Assembly: GCF_900109345.1 (NCBI RefSeq)
Contig: NZ_FNZN01000002.1
Location: 434,001-498,000, forward strand
Source: Maribacter orientalis
GTDB taxonomy: Bacteria > Bacteroidota > Bacteroidia > Flavobacteriales > Flavobacteriaceae
Reading direction: 5' to 3'
DNA length: 64,000 nucleotides
Under the pieces are notes generated by a model. It was given only the letters and a program-made list of their open reading frames with translations. It was not told the origin of the DNA and searched no databases. The translations under genes were made by a program, and so were the position numbers. Below, in pieces: positions 39,335-49,162 of this stretch. Every line of letters begins with the position of its first letter. The stretch's first letter is position 1.

Positions 39335-40384
39335 ATGCCCTCGATGAAGCTATATCTATTCTATTTTTTACTTTTTTCTCAAATGGGTTTAATTGCACAA
39401 GAGGCAGCCAGTTATCAAATCAGAACCGTTGCTTTTTACAATTTGGAAAATCTTTTTGACACGAAAAATGACACATTAATTTTTGACGATGACCGAACAC
39501 CAACAGGAAAAGATCACTGGACGGAAGAACGCTATATAGAAAAAATTACTCAGATGTCTAAAGTGATTTCTGAAATTGGTTCTTCAGAAAACAAAACTGC
39601 TCCTGATATTATTGGTGTTTGTGAAGTTGAAAACTTAAGTGTCTTACAAGATTTGGTACACCATAGTAATCTATTACAGACCAATTATGGTATTATACAT
39701 TTCGATTCGCCGGATGAACGCGGTATTGATGTAGCACTGCTATATAAAAAGGATGCATTTATTCCCGTAAATTTTAATAGTCATCGGCTTTTGCTTTTCG
39801 ATTTAGCTGGAAAACGCAACTACACTAGAGATCAACTTATCGTTGAAGGATTATTAGATAACGAAAAGATATATTTTCTAGTAAATCACTGGCCTTCTAG
39901 AAGTGGTGGTGAGGCCAGAAGCAGGCCTTATAGGTTAGAGGCCGCTAAACTTAACAAACGCATTATTGACTCAGTAAGAAGACAAGATATCAATGCTAAA
40001 ATAATTAGTATGGGCGATTTTAATGATGACCCTATAGATCCTAGTTTTAAAAAAATCTTAAACGTACAGAAGAACTATAAAAATCTAGATTCACTTAGTC
40101 TCTATGGCCCTATGGAAAAACTATTTAGAAAGGGAAAAGGTTCTTTGGCATATAGAGATAAATGGAATCTTTTTGACCAATTATATATGACCTATAGCCT
40201 TTTAGATAAGCAAAAACAAACGTATAGTTATTGGAAAGTAGGTATATTTACACCCAGTTATTTAATGGATCCAAAAGGAAAATATAAAGGCTACCCATTA
40301 CGCACCTATGCGGGAGGTAGCTATATTGGTGGATATAGCGACCATTTTCCCGTTTTTCTTCATTTAATTAAAAAAGTAAATTAA
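39335..40384 (+). CDS. Secreted endonuclease/exonuclease/phosphatase-family protein
   Basis: A 349-residue EEP-fold hydrolase with a signal peptide (about 1-21, ending LIAQ). The catalytic set is complete: Asn/Glu in FYNLENLFD and GVCEVENL, the HWPSRSGGEARSRPYR loop, Asp/Asn in MGDFNDDP, and Asp/His in GYSDHFPVF. EEP enzymes cleave phosphodiesters; secreted members often degrade DNA. It is divergent from the TonB receptor / lamin-tail lipoprotein pair, with 96 nt between starts. The ATG at 39344 is an alternative start. Its stop codon interlocks with that of the DUF1080 gene. Confidence 0.9.
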   Translation: MPSMKLYLFYFLLFSQMGLIAQEAASYQIRTVAFYNLENLFDTKNDTLIFDDDRTPTGKDHWTEERYIEKITQMSKVISEIGSSENKTAPDIIGVCEVENLSVLQDLVHHSNLLQTNYGIIHFDSPDERGIDVALLYKKDAFIPVNFNSHRLLLFDLAGKRNYTRDQLIVEGLLDNEKIYFLVNHWPSRSGGEARSRPYRLEAAKLNKRIIDSVRRQDINAKIISMGDFNDDPIDPSFKKILNVQKNYKNLDSLSLYGPMEKLFRKGKGSLAYRDKWNLFDQLYMTYSLLDKQKQTYSYWKVGIFTPSYLMDPKGKYKGYPLRTYAGGSYIGGYSDHFPVFLHLIKKVN

Positions 40385-40977
40385 TCTAATTCCTCAATTT
40401 CGATATTTTTCCACTTTACTTTAATACCACCACCAGAATGAATTTGCAATAAAATAGACCCTTTTCCTTTACCAATAATTCTATCTTTTATGGAAACCAT
40501 TTCTACGCCATTCACCCAAGAGGTTACTTCTTTGCCGTCCACTTTAATTTTCATATGATTCCATTCACCAAACTTTAATGCCTTGTCTTTATCTAGCGTT
40601 GGTTTAATCAACCATTGTCTACCATAAGATTCATAAATGCCTCCTGTGAATGCACCAGGTGGAGCAACTTCTACCTGCCAGCCACTAACAGTCGTACCTT
40701 CTACTGTTGACCTAATAAAAACTCCGCTATTACCGTCTGCTTCTTGTTTAAAATCTAGATCAAGAATGAAGTTTTTATAATGCTTGTCTGTACCCAAATA
40801 TCCATATTCTGCGTCAGGACCGCTTTCACAAATTAAAAGCCCATCTTCAACATACCACTTTTCAGTGCCATAAACAGACCAGCCTTCTAAGCTTTCACCA
40901 TTAAACAATTCTTGTTTTTGAGCTAATAATGAGGCACTAAATAATAGCACCAATAATGTAGATGTAATTTTATTCAT
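40381..40977 (-). CDS. DUF1080 (3-keto-disaccharide hydrolase-like) secreted protein
   Basis: A 198-residue protein with a signal peptide (1-19, ending LLAQ) and a single DUF1080 concanavalin-like domain (LFNGESLEGWSVYGTEKWYVEDGLL, DFKQEADGNSGVFIRS, GEWNHMKIKVDG). Members bind or hydrolyse glycans, including 3-keto-glycosides. No sugar-utilisation cluster surrounds it here, so the substrate is open. It overlaps the nuclease stop codon on the other strand and follows a small membrane protein gene by 16 nt. Confidence 0.88.
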   Translation of the reverse strand: MNKITSTLLVLLFSASLLAQKQELFNGESLEGWSVYGTEKWYVEDGLLICESGPDAEYGYLGTDKHYKNFILDLDFKQEADGNSGVFIRSTVEGTTVSGWQVEVAPPGAFTGGIYESYGRQWLIKPTLDKDKALKFGEWNHMKIKVDGKEVTSWVNGVEMVSIKDRIIGKGKGSILLQIHSGGGIKVKWKNIEIEELD

Positions 40978-40993
40978 TGATAAATTTTATTGA

Positions 40994-41452
40994 TTAATTA
41001 AACCATTGTCCCCAAGGTATTCTGCTTAATATAAGCACCAAGCCAATTCCGTAGAAAGTAGCGATACTTTTAAATTTTTTATCTCCTTCAACAAACTTTT
41101 TGTGTCTAGACCAACCAATAGTTATTGAAACGATGGCCAAAATATTAATAAATGGATGCTCTACTGCAAGTAAGCGAGCTGCAGAGGTTAAACCTCCCAT
41201 TCCGAATTCTTGAATAGCACTTAAACCACTTGGCGAAACAAAATAAAGCAACAGACCAACCAACAATTGTATATGGCACAAAATCAAGGCGAAGAGACTT
41301 AGCCTTAAATCTTTACCCATATTAAAAATTCTTTTTCCTATTAAACCAGTTATCGCATTTGCAACAGCTAAAATCAATACCGCTAATGCGATATAGGCCA
41401 AATAAGAGTGTAAAGAATGTACCCAAGTATACGCTAATCCTGTTTCTTCCAT
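40994..41452 (-). CDS. Four-helix membrane protein
   Basis: A 152-residue protein with four predicted transmembrane helices (about 15-35, 48-70, 95-112, 128-145). Several His residues lie near helix ends (WVHSLHSY, LCHIQLL, VEHPF, RHKKF), a pattern that recalls small b-type cytochromes. Similar Bacteroidota proteins are, to my recollection, sometimes labelled cytochrome b-like. Heme binding is not shown by sequence alone. It is the upstream gene of a pair with the DUF1080 protein. Confidence 0.7.
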   Translation of the reverse strand: MEETGLAYTWVHSLHSYLAYIALAVLILAVANAITGLIGKRIFNMGKDLRLSLFALILCHIQLLVGLLLYFVSPSGLSAIQEFGMGGLTSAARLLAVEHPFINILAIVSITIGWSRHKKFVEGDKKFKSIATFYGIGLVLILSRIPWGQWFN

Positions 41453-41498
41453 AATTTCATTTATTAAGATTTAAAAGTACTGAATTTTGAGCATAAAA

Positions 41499-41522
41499 AA
41501 CCCCGACCTTGAAGTCGGGGTT
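41499..41522 (-). terminator. Terminator of the TonB receptor gene at 41544
   Basis: AACCCCGAC and GTCGGGGTT form a perfect 9-bp GC-rich stem with a 6-nt loop, followed by six T on the minus strand, 21 nt after the stop codon. Confidence 0.92.
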
Positions 41523-41543
41523 ATATTTATTCTACTTCTATTA

Positions 41544-44225
41544 TTAGAATTCGTAACGCAAGGTAACGTTCCAAGTTCTACCCCAACCAAAGTAACCTTG
41601 GTTAGAAACGGCAATACCATCATAAGTTTCATCACCAGCTTCTGCAAAATTAGCAGTAGTTAAACTTGATAAATACTCGGTATCAAAAACGTTATTAATA
41701 TTACCTCTAATTTTCAATTGCTTCAATTTATCAACTCCTAAAGGAACTTTAAAAGTAACACCTGCATCTAATAAATTAAAAGAAGGTAGTTTAAGGTTTT
41801 CTTTTACTGCGCCTACATCAGAATATAAGTTGTCATAATATCTCCAGTCAGAATCAACTGAAAATTTTTGGCTTATTTTGTAAACAACACCTAACCCACC
41901 TGATAATTGTGCAGCACCACCAACTTTACCGCCATCAAAATCTTCATTTTCAAAGCTAATAACATTTCTATTTTCATCTGTTATTTGTTGTACGGCTTCA
42001 CCTTTATATTGCCAATCTCCTACAGATAGAAACCCGTTAAAAGAAAGATCAGTTGCCGGTCTTAATTTAAAATCTAATTCAACACCAGAGTGTAATTGCT
42101 CTGTACCAAAGTTAGTAGTAAATTGAACCACATCATCAACTATATTCGAGCTAGATACCACTCTATCTTTCCAAGAGGTTCTATATAAGTTTAAGTTTGC
42201 TGAGAAAATTGAACTTTTAAAACCGTAACCTGCCTCTAAACCAAATATCTTTTCATTTTCAGTTAATGGGTTTACTTGGTTTGTAAAATTCAAGTAAATA
42301 TTATCATGGTACGGTTGACGGTTGTAGTATCCAGTGTTTACATAAAAAGCGTGAGCTTCAGAAGCTTTGTAGCTAAACCCTGCTTTAGCATTGTAACCAA
42401 AATTATCTACTTTTTCAGAATCTGTACCAGGAGTTATACCTGCAGGTAAGGCTACACCAGTTGATTGGCTAGAAGTACCGTCAATTAATGATTGATCCGC
42501 ATACTGGTAATAATCAAATCTTTGATGGTATTGATTAGAAACCGAACCTTGGAAAAAGGCAGACAAATTATCATTTGCATATTCTAACTGAGTAAATAAA
42601 CCACCATATGAAATACGCTCTTCGTTATTATAGCCAATTTTTTGATCTAATGGATAAGAAGCAAATGCAGCTTCCCAACCAGAAGGTTTAAATGTTTCTG
42701 TTGCCGTAGCAAACTTGTATGTACCAAAACTACCGTAAGTTTGGTGATCATTGTTTTGGTCTCTTAAACGAATATTATCGGTAAACGAATTTAAACCATG
42801 TAGATTAGAAGCAACTCTAAAGTGCTTACCATAATAAGTTCTTAAATCGAAACCTACGTTCCAAGAAAGTTCGTCGGTAATTTTAGTTTCATAGTTGGTA
42901 ATTAAACCATACCAACTATGCAAGTTCATTGATGATCTTGTAATGTAAGCTGGTTCAGAACCAAAATTAACACCAGCACCATCAGTTACTACAGCATTTT
43001 GAGCATAAATTGCATCGTAATCTATACGACCATCTTCAGTTCTTATGCGGTTACCTAGGTTACCCGTACCACCACCGTTACCCCATGAGGCATATAATAC
43101 TGTAGAAAGGTTAGACTTTTCACTGATAGTCCAATCCCAGTTTAAGTTAGCTACTGGCTTGTGATAGAAGTTTCTTCTTTCAGTCAAATACTGTCCCTTG
43201 TAAGTACCCCAGTTGTTGTTGTAACGTAAACCATTTTCTAAGTAGCTAGAAATAGATTTTGTAAAGTTTTGATCGTGAAATTGTGGAGCGCCAGTAATTA
43301 AAAAGTTAAATCCATGCTTTTCGTTTGGTTTATAACCAGCAGAAATAAAGTACGTTTGACCTTCACCAAAGTTACCTTCGTTATAACCATCTCCTTGCCA
43401 GTGCGAAAGCATTACACTTAATCCCCAACCTTTATCAGAAACACCAGTGTTATAACCTGCAGTTGTTTTAATGTAATTATTGTTAGCAACTGTTGCGTAA
43501 GCAAAACCACCTGCATTCATCTCTGTTGCTTTGGTTACAAAGTTAACCGTACCACCAACAGAAGAAATTGCTAATTTAGAAGAACCTAAACCACGTTGTA
43601 TTTGAACTCCACTGGAAATATCATTTAAACCAGACCAGTTAGACCAGTACATTTTACCGTCTTCCATACCGTTAATCGGCTGACCGTTTAAAAGAAATGC
43701 TGTGTTGTCTTGCTCAAAACCACGAACTCTAATGTCAGAATCACCATAACCACCTGCTTGTCCTGAAACATAAACCGATGGAGTGTTTACCATTGTCATA
43801 GTAATATCTTGTGTACCAATCTTCTCTTGTATAATTTCAACAGGTATAGAAGAAACGGCGATTGGCGTTTGTCTATCACTAGCAAGATCAATAATACCCC
43901 TACCAACTACAACAACACCCTCTAACTCTTCAGCATTAGGCTCTAAAACAATTGAACCGATATTACCTGAAGCAGTAAAAGAAATTTGTTTAGAATCAAA
44001 TCCAATGTAAGATATTACTAAAGTTCCAGTTGCTGAACTTACGTTAATTGTGAAATTCCCATCAAAATCAGATGAAGTACCATTCGTGGTACCTTTTACC
44101 ATTACGGTTGCACCAGGTAAAGGTGAGTTAGAATCACCATCTAGCACAGTACCAGTAATAGTTCCTTGTGAAAAAGCAGATACGGTCATTAAAAATACCG
44201 CAATCGCAAAGTACATTTTTTTCAT
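41544..44225 (-). CDS. TonB-dependent receptor with carboxypeptidase-like N domain
   Basis: An 893-residue receptor. It has a signal peptide (about 1-19), a CarboxypepD_reg-like domain (about 20-105, GTVLDGDSNSPLPGATV) and a plug (about 120-235, with VRGFEQDNTAFLLNGQPING, MYWSNWSGLNDI and SVGGTVNFVTKAT). The barrel ends RTWNVTLRYEF with terminal Phe. The plug resembles that of the frameshifted receptor at 36499, so the two are related. It is monocistronic with a strong terminator. The ligand is unknown. An inverted repeat and paired AACGTTAA sites precede it. Confidence 0.94.
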   Translation of the reverse strand: MKKMYFAIAVFLMTVSAFSQGTITGTVLDGDSNSPLPGATVMVKGTTNGTSSDFDGNFTINVSSATGTLVISYIGFDSKQISFTASGNIGSIVLEPNAEELEGVVVVGRGIIDLASDRQTPIAVSSIPVEIIQEKIGTQDITMTMVNTPSVYVSGQAGGYGDSDIRVRGFEQDNTAFLLNGQPINGMEDGKMYWSNWSGLNDISSGVQIQRGLGSSKLAISSVGGTVNFVTKATEMNAGGFAYATVANNNYIKTTAGYNTGVSDKGWGLSVMLSHWQGDGYNEGNFGEGQTYFISAGYKPNEKHGFNFLITGAPQFHDQNFTKSISSYLENGLRYNNNWGTYKGQYLTERRNFYHKPVANLNWDWTISEKSNLSTVLYASWGNGGGTGNLGNRIRTEDGRIDYDAIYAQNAVVTDGAGVNFGSEPAYITRSSMNLHSWYGLITNYETKITDELSWNVGFDLRTYYGKHFRVASNLHGLNSFTDNIRLRDQNNDHQTYGSFGTYKFATATETFKPSGWEAAFASYPLDQKIGYNNEERISYGGLFTQLEYANDNLSAFFQGSVSNQYHQRFDYYQYADQSLIDGTSSQSTGVALPAGITPGTDSEKVDNFGYNAKAGFSYKASEAHAFYVNTGYYNRQPYHDNIYLNFTNQVNPLTENEKIFGLEAGYGFKSSIFSANLNLYRTSWKDRVVSSSNIVDDVVQFTTNFGTEQLHSGVELDFKLRPATDLSFNGFLSVGDWQYKGEAVQQITDENRNVISFENEDFDGGKVGGAAQLSGGLGVVYKISQKFSVDSDWRYYDNLYSDVGAVKENLKLPSFNLLDAGVTFKVPLGVDKLKQLKIRGNINNVFDTEYLSSLTTANFAEAGDETYDGIAVSNQGYFGWGRTWNVTLRYEF

Positions 44226-44331
44226 TTTTTCAAGTATTTGTTAGTTTTTAACTTGCTGCAAAAGTCTTCTAATTTTTGTCCTCTAACGTTAAGACAACGT
44301 TAAATCAGCATTGCAAAAATACTTGAAAAAA
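44225..44331 (-). promoter_or_regulatory. Upstream region of the TonB receptor: inverted repeat and paired sites
   Basis: A perfect 15-bp inverted repeat joins TTTTTTCAAGTATTT (44225-44239, touching the start codon) and AAATACTTGAAAAAA (44317-44331), 77 nt apart. Inside it are two AACGTTAA sites (44285-44292 and 44296-44303) with an 11-bp period. The outer arm overlaps a minus-strand TAnnTTTG match (TATTTTTG, 44321-44314), with a TTG only 15 nt further upstream. DNA-level control of the promoter, or masking of the start codon if transcription begins further upstream, are both possible. Confidence 0.5.
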
Positions 44332-44395
44332 TAACACAATTGAACTGTAAATGAAATAGTTACCCCCCTTCTAAAGATCTTATCAAAACTCTAAA

Positions 44396-46033
44396 TTATT
44401 TCTTAAAATATTGAAGAAGTCTCAATGTAGAGCTATCGTGCTTTGAAATTTCTGTATTTTCAATATCATTAAGAATAGTGCCCGCTAATTGCTTACCTAA
44501 CTCTACCCCCCATTGATCATAACTAAAAATATTCCAAATTACACCTTGCACAAAGATTTTATGCTCATAAAAGGCAATCAATGAACCTAAACTTCTTGGT
44601 GTTAATTTATCAATTAGTATTGTATTTGTTGGCTTATTACCCGCAAAAACCTTAAACGGTGCAAGTTTATCAATTTCTTTTTTCGCCACGTTTTTAGCTT
44701 CAAGTTCGGAAATCACTTCTACCTTAGTTTTACCGTTCATTAAAGCTTCTGTCTGTGCAAAATAATTTGCCATCAATTTATTATGATGGTCCTTATTGCC
44801 ATACAATGAGTGCTTGTACCCAATAAAGTCAGTAGGTATTAATTTGGTGCCTTGATGTATTAGTTGAAAAAATGCATGTTGTGAATTTGTACCTGGCTCA
44901 CCCCATATAATGGTACCCGTTTCATAACCAACAACATTACCAGCGCGGTCAACACTTTTACCATTACTTTCCATTATACCCTGTTGTAAATAGGCAGAAA
45001 ATCTACTTAAGTATTGTGCATAAGGAATTATTGCTTCGGTCTCTGCACCATGAAAATTATTATACCATACACTTAACAGTGCCATAACAACGGGAATGTT
45101 ATCAGAAAACTCCGTTTCCTTAAAATGTACATCAGCCTCATTCGCACCTTTTAACAGGGCATCAAAATTATCATAGCCCACTGCCAAAGCAATCGTTAGA
45201 CCCACAGCACTCCATAATGAAAATCTACCTCCAACCCAATCCCACATAGGAAAAACGTTTGCTGCATCTATTCCAAATTCAGCAATTTTTTCACTATTAG
45301 TTGATACCGCCGCAAAATGTTTGGCAATATCATCTTGAGTCGCGTACTTTAAAAACCATTTTTTAATAGTGGTAGCATTACTTAAAGTTTCTTGTGTAGT
45401 GAACGTTTTAGATACTACAACAAATAAGGTTGTTTCTGGATCTAAGGTTTTTAGAACTTCATGAACATGATCACCATCTACATTACTTACAAAATGAATT
45501 GATAGATGATTTTTATAAAATTTTAAAGCTTCGGTCACCATAGCCGGTCCAAGATCCGAACCACCAATACCTATATTTACAACATCGGTAAATGTTTTAC
45601 CCGTGTATCCTTTCAATTCACCATGAATAACTTTATCGGTGAATTCTTTTATATGTTGCTTAACCTCATATACCTCTGGCATAACATTGACTCCATCTAC
45701 TAAAATCTTGTCAGTTTTTTTAGCCCGTAATGCCGTATGTAATACAGCCCTACCTTCTGTTTCATTTATGATGTCACCATCATAATACGCTTTAATAGCA
45801 CCTTTTAAATTCACCTCTTCTGCCAATTGAAGTAGCAACTGCATAGTTTCTGTAGAGATTCTATTCTTAGAATAATCAAAAAGAAAATCTTTCCATTGCA
45901 ACGTAAACTTTTCCGCCCTATTTGTATCCGAAGAAAAAAGATCTCTTAAATGCGCATCTTTTGTTTCCTTATAATGAGTAGTTAGCTTTTTCCAAACCTC
46001 AGTTTTTGTTGGATTAGTTTTGTTTAATGCCAT
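44396..46033 (-). CDS. pgi: Glucose-6-phosphate isomerase
   Basis: A 545-residue phosphoglucose isomerase of glycolysis/gluconeogenesis. The first signature is [19 protein letters not shown] (about 270-288). The second region includes [20 protein letters not shown] with the catalytic His. The C-terminal [11 protein letters not shown] carries the catalytic Lys. Length is normal. Its start overlaps the end of the upstream M23 peptidase gene by 20 nt. Confidence 0.98.
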   Translation of the reverse strand: MALNKTNPTKTEVWKKLTTHYKETKDAHLRDLFSSDTNRAEKFTLQWKDFLFDYSKNRISTETMQLLLQLAEEVNLKGAIKAYYDGDIINETEGRAVLHTALRAKKTDKILVDGVNVMPEVYEVKQHIKEFTDKVIHGELKGYTGKTFTDVVNIGIGGSDLGPAMVTEALKFYKNHLSIHFVSNVDGDHVHEVLKTLDPETTLFVVVSKTFTTQETLSNATTIKKWFLKYATQDDIAKHFAAVSTNSEKIAEFGIDAANVFPMWDWVGGRFSLWSAVGLTIALAVGYDNFDALLKGANEADVHFKETEFSDNIPVVMALLSVWYNNFHGAETEAIIPYAQYLSRFSAYLQQGIMESNGKSVDRAGNVVGYETGTIIWGEPGTNSQHAFFQLIHQGTKLIPTDFIGYKHSLYGNKDHHNKLMANYFAQTEALMNGKTKVEVISELEAKNVAKKEIDKLAPFKVFAGNKPTNTILIDKLTPRSLGSLIAFYEHKIFVQGVIWNIFSYDQWGVELGKQLAGTILNDIENTEISKHDSSTLRLLQYFKK

Positions 46034-47315
46034 CTTCTTGATTAAGTGTTAGTAAATCTTCTTCCTCTTCTAATAAAACCTTAGGGTATATAATACAATC
46101 TAACTGTTCTTTTAAAGGGGATATATAAGCGAAATATTCTTCTCTTAAAGTTTCATGCAAAGGTTCTGCCTGTGGTAGTTCTTCTCTTAATGGATCTACT
46201 TGTTTTCCATTTTTCCAAAAACGATAACAAACATGAGGACCTGCAGTACTGCCAGTCATTCCAATCCAACCAATAACATCACCTTGGCGAACAAACTCAC
46301 CTTTTTTGACTTTTTGGGCTTTCATGTGCAAGTATTGTGTTGCGTAAGTTCCATTATGCCTAATCTTAACATACTTTCCATTACCCCCTCTGCGAGTTGA
46401 TTCTACAACCGTACCGTCTGCGGTAGCCATAATAGGTGTACCTATAGGTGCTGCATAATCTGTTCCTTTATGTGGTCTTATTTTAAAACCGTAATGCTTT
46501 ATTCTTCTTTTTAGATTATATCTAGAGGATAGTCTACCATATTCAACAGGCATTCTTAAGAATGTTCTTCTTAAATTATTTGCATCTTCATCAAAATAAT
46601 CTACAATACTTTTTAGTGAATCATTCTCATACGCAAATGCATAAATCGGTTTTCCGTTATGTTCAAAAAACGCCGCTTCTATTGGTTCTGCTCCTGCATA
46701 AATTGAATCGTTAATGTATTTTTCATTGTAGATTACCTTGAATTTATCTTTCTTTTGTAATCTTGAAAAATCTATTGTCCAAGCATATACATTGGCTAGA
46801 TTATGGGTTACGTTATAATCTATACCTTGATCTAAAATTGCTTCTGACAAACTAGTTTCAATAATACCAGAAACTTCTCGGCGTACGTATTTAACCTTTC
46901 TTTTATCTGTATAAACTTTTACGCTATCTCTCATATCTATGACCGTATAGTTTATAGGGTCGTTTTCATAGATGAATATTTGAGCCTGCGCAATAGTATC
47001 CTTAGATTTTAAAATGACATATGGTTTACCCACTCGAATTTTACGAACATCGAACGTGTCTCTATAATTCGCTGAAATAGCTGCTATTTTTGGGTAAGCA
47101 ACTTTGTTTTGCATCATTAATTCTCCAAAACTGTCTCCATATTTTATCGTATCTAACTGAACATTAAATTCATTTAGATTAAAGCCAAATTGTTCATTAA
47201 CAATATCAACTTTTGGCACGCTAATTTCTTGTACAATGTCATTTTTCTGCTCTACTTCATCTTTACATGATGCCAAAACAGTTAATGCCAATATTATGCC
47301 CCAATATTTCTGCAT
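46014..47315 (-). CDS. M23 family metallopeptidase lipoprotein
   Basis: A 433-residue lipoprotein (lipobox LASC, Cys17) with an N-terminal OapA/LysM-like region (about 35-230) and a LytM peptidase domain (about 275-385) for peptidoglycan cross-bridges. Zinc ligands H282 and D286 sit in HKGTD. The last motif, usually HxH, reads H361-V-C363, so the third ligand position is Cys. I recall this HxC form from other Bacteroidota. Its ATG overlaps the previous stop codon (TAATG), and its end overlaps pgi by 20 nt. Confidence 0.9.
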   Translation of the reverse strand: MQKYWGIILALTVLASCKDEVEQKNDIVQEISVPKVDIVNEQFGFNLNEFNVQLDTIKYGDSFGELMMQNKVAYPKIAAISANYRDTFDVRKIRVGKPYVILKSKDTIAQAQIFIYENDPINYTVIDMRDSVKVYTDKRKVKYVRREVSGIIETSLSEAILDQGIDYNVTHNLANVYAWTIDFSRLQKKDKFKVIYNEKYINDSIYAGAEPIEAAFFEHNGKPIYAFAYENDSLKSIVDYFDEDANNLRRTFLRMPVEYGRLSSRYNLKRRIKHYGFKIRPHKGTDYAAPIGTPIMATADGTVVESTRRGGNGKYVKIRHNGTYATQYLHMKAQKVKKGEFVRQGDVIGWIGMTGSTAGPHVCYRFWKNGKQVDPLREELPQAEPLHETLREEYFAYISPLKEQLDCIIYPKVLLEEEEDLLTLNQEDGIKQN

Positions 47316-48286
47316 TACTTCATCTTTGATTTATCTGGATTTAGCATATGATCAACCCACTGCTTACCCCAATTATTTAATTCTTTTTCTGAATATAATT
47401 CTGGAAAGAATATAATTTTCTGAAAACTAGGTGGCAAATATTCTTTCCAGTTTGTGCCTCCAGTTGCTTCAATATCACCTGACTCTCTTCTTAAATATCG
47501 ATGAGCAGAACCCATATGCATTAATTGCCAATTGATATTAGCATTAACATCTAAAGTTTTTAGCGCTTCAACCAATGATTCATTTTGTTGTAAGTCATTT
47601 GGCAAACTTAAATATTTATGATAGATAGTTGAATTTTTTACTTGCTTTGCTATTCTAATCAATCTAGGTGTATATCTATATTCAAATTGTTTTAAGGTAA
47701 GGGTCTTTTCTCCGGTACTAATATCGGTAGCTCCTTTTTTCCAGTATATATGCTCGTACAATTCTTCTACTGTACTTTCTGAAGAGTATTGAGCTCGTTC
47801 AGACACATGAACCAAATTTTCTAAAGGTGTAGCGTAAATTTCAATCATTCTAAATTGTGCTGATTGAAAGCCGCTTGCAGGAAGCAAAGCCATGCGATAT
47901 TGTAAAAACTGCTCACGCTCCATTCCTTTAATCATAACACTGAAGGAGGAAATCAGAACGGTGTAGTAACTGTTTATTCTTCTAACTTTTTCAATAAAAA
48001 AGTCAAGATTACCAGTTTTTTCATCTACCAACTGCTTTTGCTCATGGAGAATCAATTTAAAGTAGAGTTCGGTAATTTGGTGGTACATGATGAAGATCTC
48101 TTCATCTGGAAAATGTGTTCGGGGTACTTGTAAGCTTAAAAGGGTATCTAAATGAATGTAGTCCCAATATGTTAAATAACGTTGATGTAATAAGCCGTCT
48201 AAATAAGAGCTAAGATCTTGCCCAGAATTTTTATATTTTTCTTCAAGTTTAGATATTTGGGATTGAATCTTCTCTTTGTCTTCCAT
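47315..48286 (-). CDS. Tryptophan 2,3-dioxygenase family protein
   Basis: A 323-residue heme protein related to tryptophan 2,3-dioxygenase (first step of the kynurenine route). Conserved blocks are EIFIMYHQITELYFKLILHE at about 65-84 (with the substrate-side His), PASGFQSAQFRMIE at about 138-151, and a C-terminal HMGSAHRYLRR with the ATGGTNW element (proximal heme His region). The blocks diverge somewhat from the classical enzyme, so the substrate may differ. No other kynurenine gene is nearby; the neighbours are envelope genes and pgi. Confidence 0.85.
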   Translation of the reverse strand: MEDKEKIQSQISKLEEKYKNSGQDLSSYLDGLLHQRYLTYWDYIHLDTLLSLQVPRTHFPDEEIFIMYHQITELYFKLILHEQKQLVDEKTGNLDFFIEKVRRINSYYTVLISSFSVMIKGMEREQFLQYRMALLPASGFQSAQFRMIEIYATPLENLVHVSERAQYSSESTVEELYEHIYWKKGATDISTGEKTLTLKQFEYRYTPRLIRIAKQVKNSTIYHKYLSLPNDLQQNESLVEALKTLDVNANINWQLMHMGSAHRYLRRESGDIEATGGTNWKEYLPPSFQKIIFFPELYSEKELNNWGKQWVDHMLNPDKSKMK

Positions 48287-48293
48287 TTATCGG

Positions 48294-49073
48294 CTAATCC
48301 ATTATAATTTTAAACTGATGCTTTAGTCCGTTATACCCATCTAAATCAGCTTTTATCGCCCCTACCGCTAAATCTGCCTTAATCCTTATAGGTATTCTAT
48401 TTTCGTCATTTGAAACCCATAATGACAAACTTTCTTGTTCTTTGAATACACGACCAGATTGAACCAAAGGCCTAAATTTTAAACATTCTACCTTACCGTA
48501 TTTTGTATTGACAACTTCCTTACCTAAATATTTAAGTTTAAAGTTAAATACACCATCATCGTCATAAAGCATTTTCAGGGTAATTGCCTTCCCCACTTCA
48601 AGGTCTTCCGTTTTATAGTTATTCCTTAAGTAGTAAAAAGCAGATATTAAATCTTGTATATTGTCCTGTAATGTAAAATTAAGCTTTTTCTTGTTTTTTC
48701 TATCATTAAGTTCAGCTTTCGACTCCTTATAATCAAAGTTTATTTCAACATCTTTGGTATAACCTCCTTCGTTGATTTTTCGAACAAATCTATATGGTTT
48801 GCCGTCATTTTTATCAAAATAACTTTCATACGTATCATCGACATTAAAAAACCAACTAGCAACTCCGGTTGTTTCACCATGCCCAACAACATGATAAACA
48901 GGCTTATCATTAATAGTCGCTGAATTAACCTGTAATGTCGCATAACTAGCATTCAAAAACCCATAATGCATTCTAAATTTTAACCACTCTCCAACGCTGA
49001 AAGCCGAATTTTCATTTTGACTTTGAGCAATGAAAAAAGAAAAAAGAAAGATTAGTATAATCGATTTTCGCAT
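48294..49073 (-). CDS. DUF3108 secreted protein
   Basis: A ~259-residue protein of the DUF3108 family. From the ATG at 49073 it begins with a standard signal peptide (MRKSIILIFLFSFFIAQSQ). A TTG 42 nt upstream would extend it but place extra residues before the signal, so I reject it. The mature part is beta-rich (FRMHYGFLNASYATLQV, then LKYLGKEVVNTKYGKVECLK). DUF3108 proteins are exported and of unknown function, perhaps lipid- or polysaccharide-binding. It heads the DUF3108, dioxygenase-family, M23, pgi operon; the gap to the next gene is 7 nt. Confidence 0.85.
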   Translation of the reverse strand: MRKSIILIFLFSFFIAQSQNENSAFSVGEWLKFRMHYGFLNASYATLQVNSATINDKPVYHVVGHGETTGVASWFFNVDDTYESYFDKNDGKPYRFVRKINEGGYTKDVEINFDYKESKAELNDRKNKKKLNFTLQDNIQDLISAFYYLRNNYKTEDLEVGKAITLKMLYDDDGVFNFKLKYLGKEVVNTKYGKVECLKFRPLVQSGRVFKEQESLSLWVSNDENRIPIRIKADLAVGAIKADLDGYNGLKHQFKIIMD

Positions 49074-49162
49074 AGCCTTCCATTTAAAGTAAAAGTAGTA
49101 ATTGATAATTTTCAAATACTATTGTTACAATATCTTAAACAAAATTTATTCCAAAGTATTGC

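Noticed and set aside
44396-49115. Kynurenine pathway operon
   Set aside because: Only a tryptophan-dioxygenase relative is present; no kynureninase, kynurenine formamidase or monooxygenase gene is nearby.
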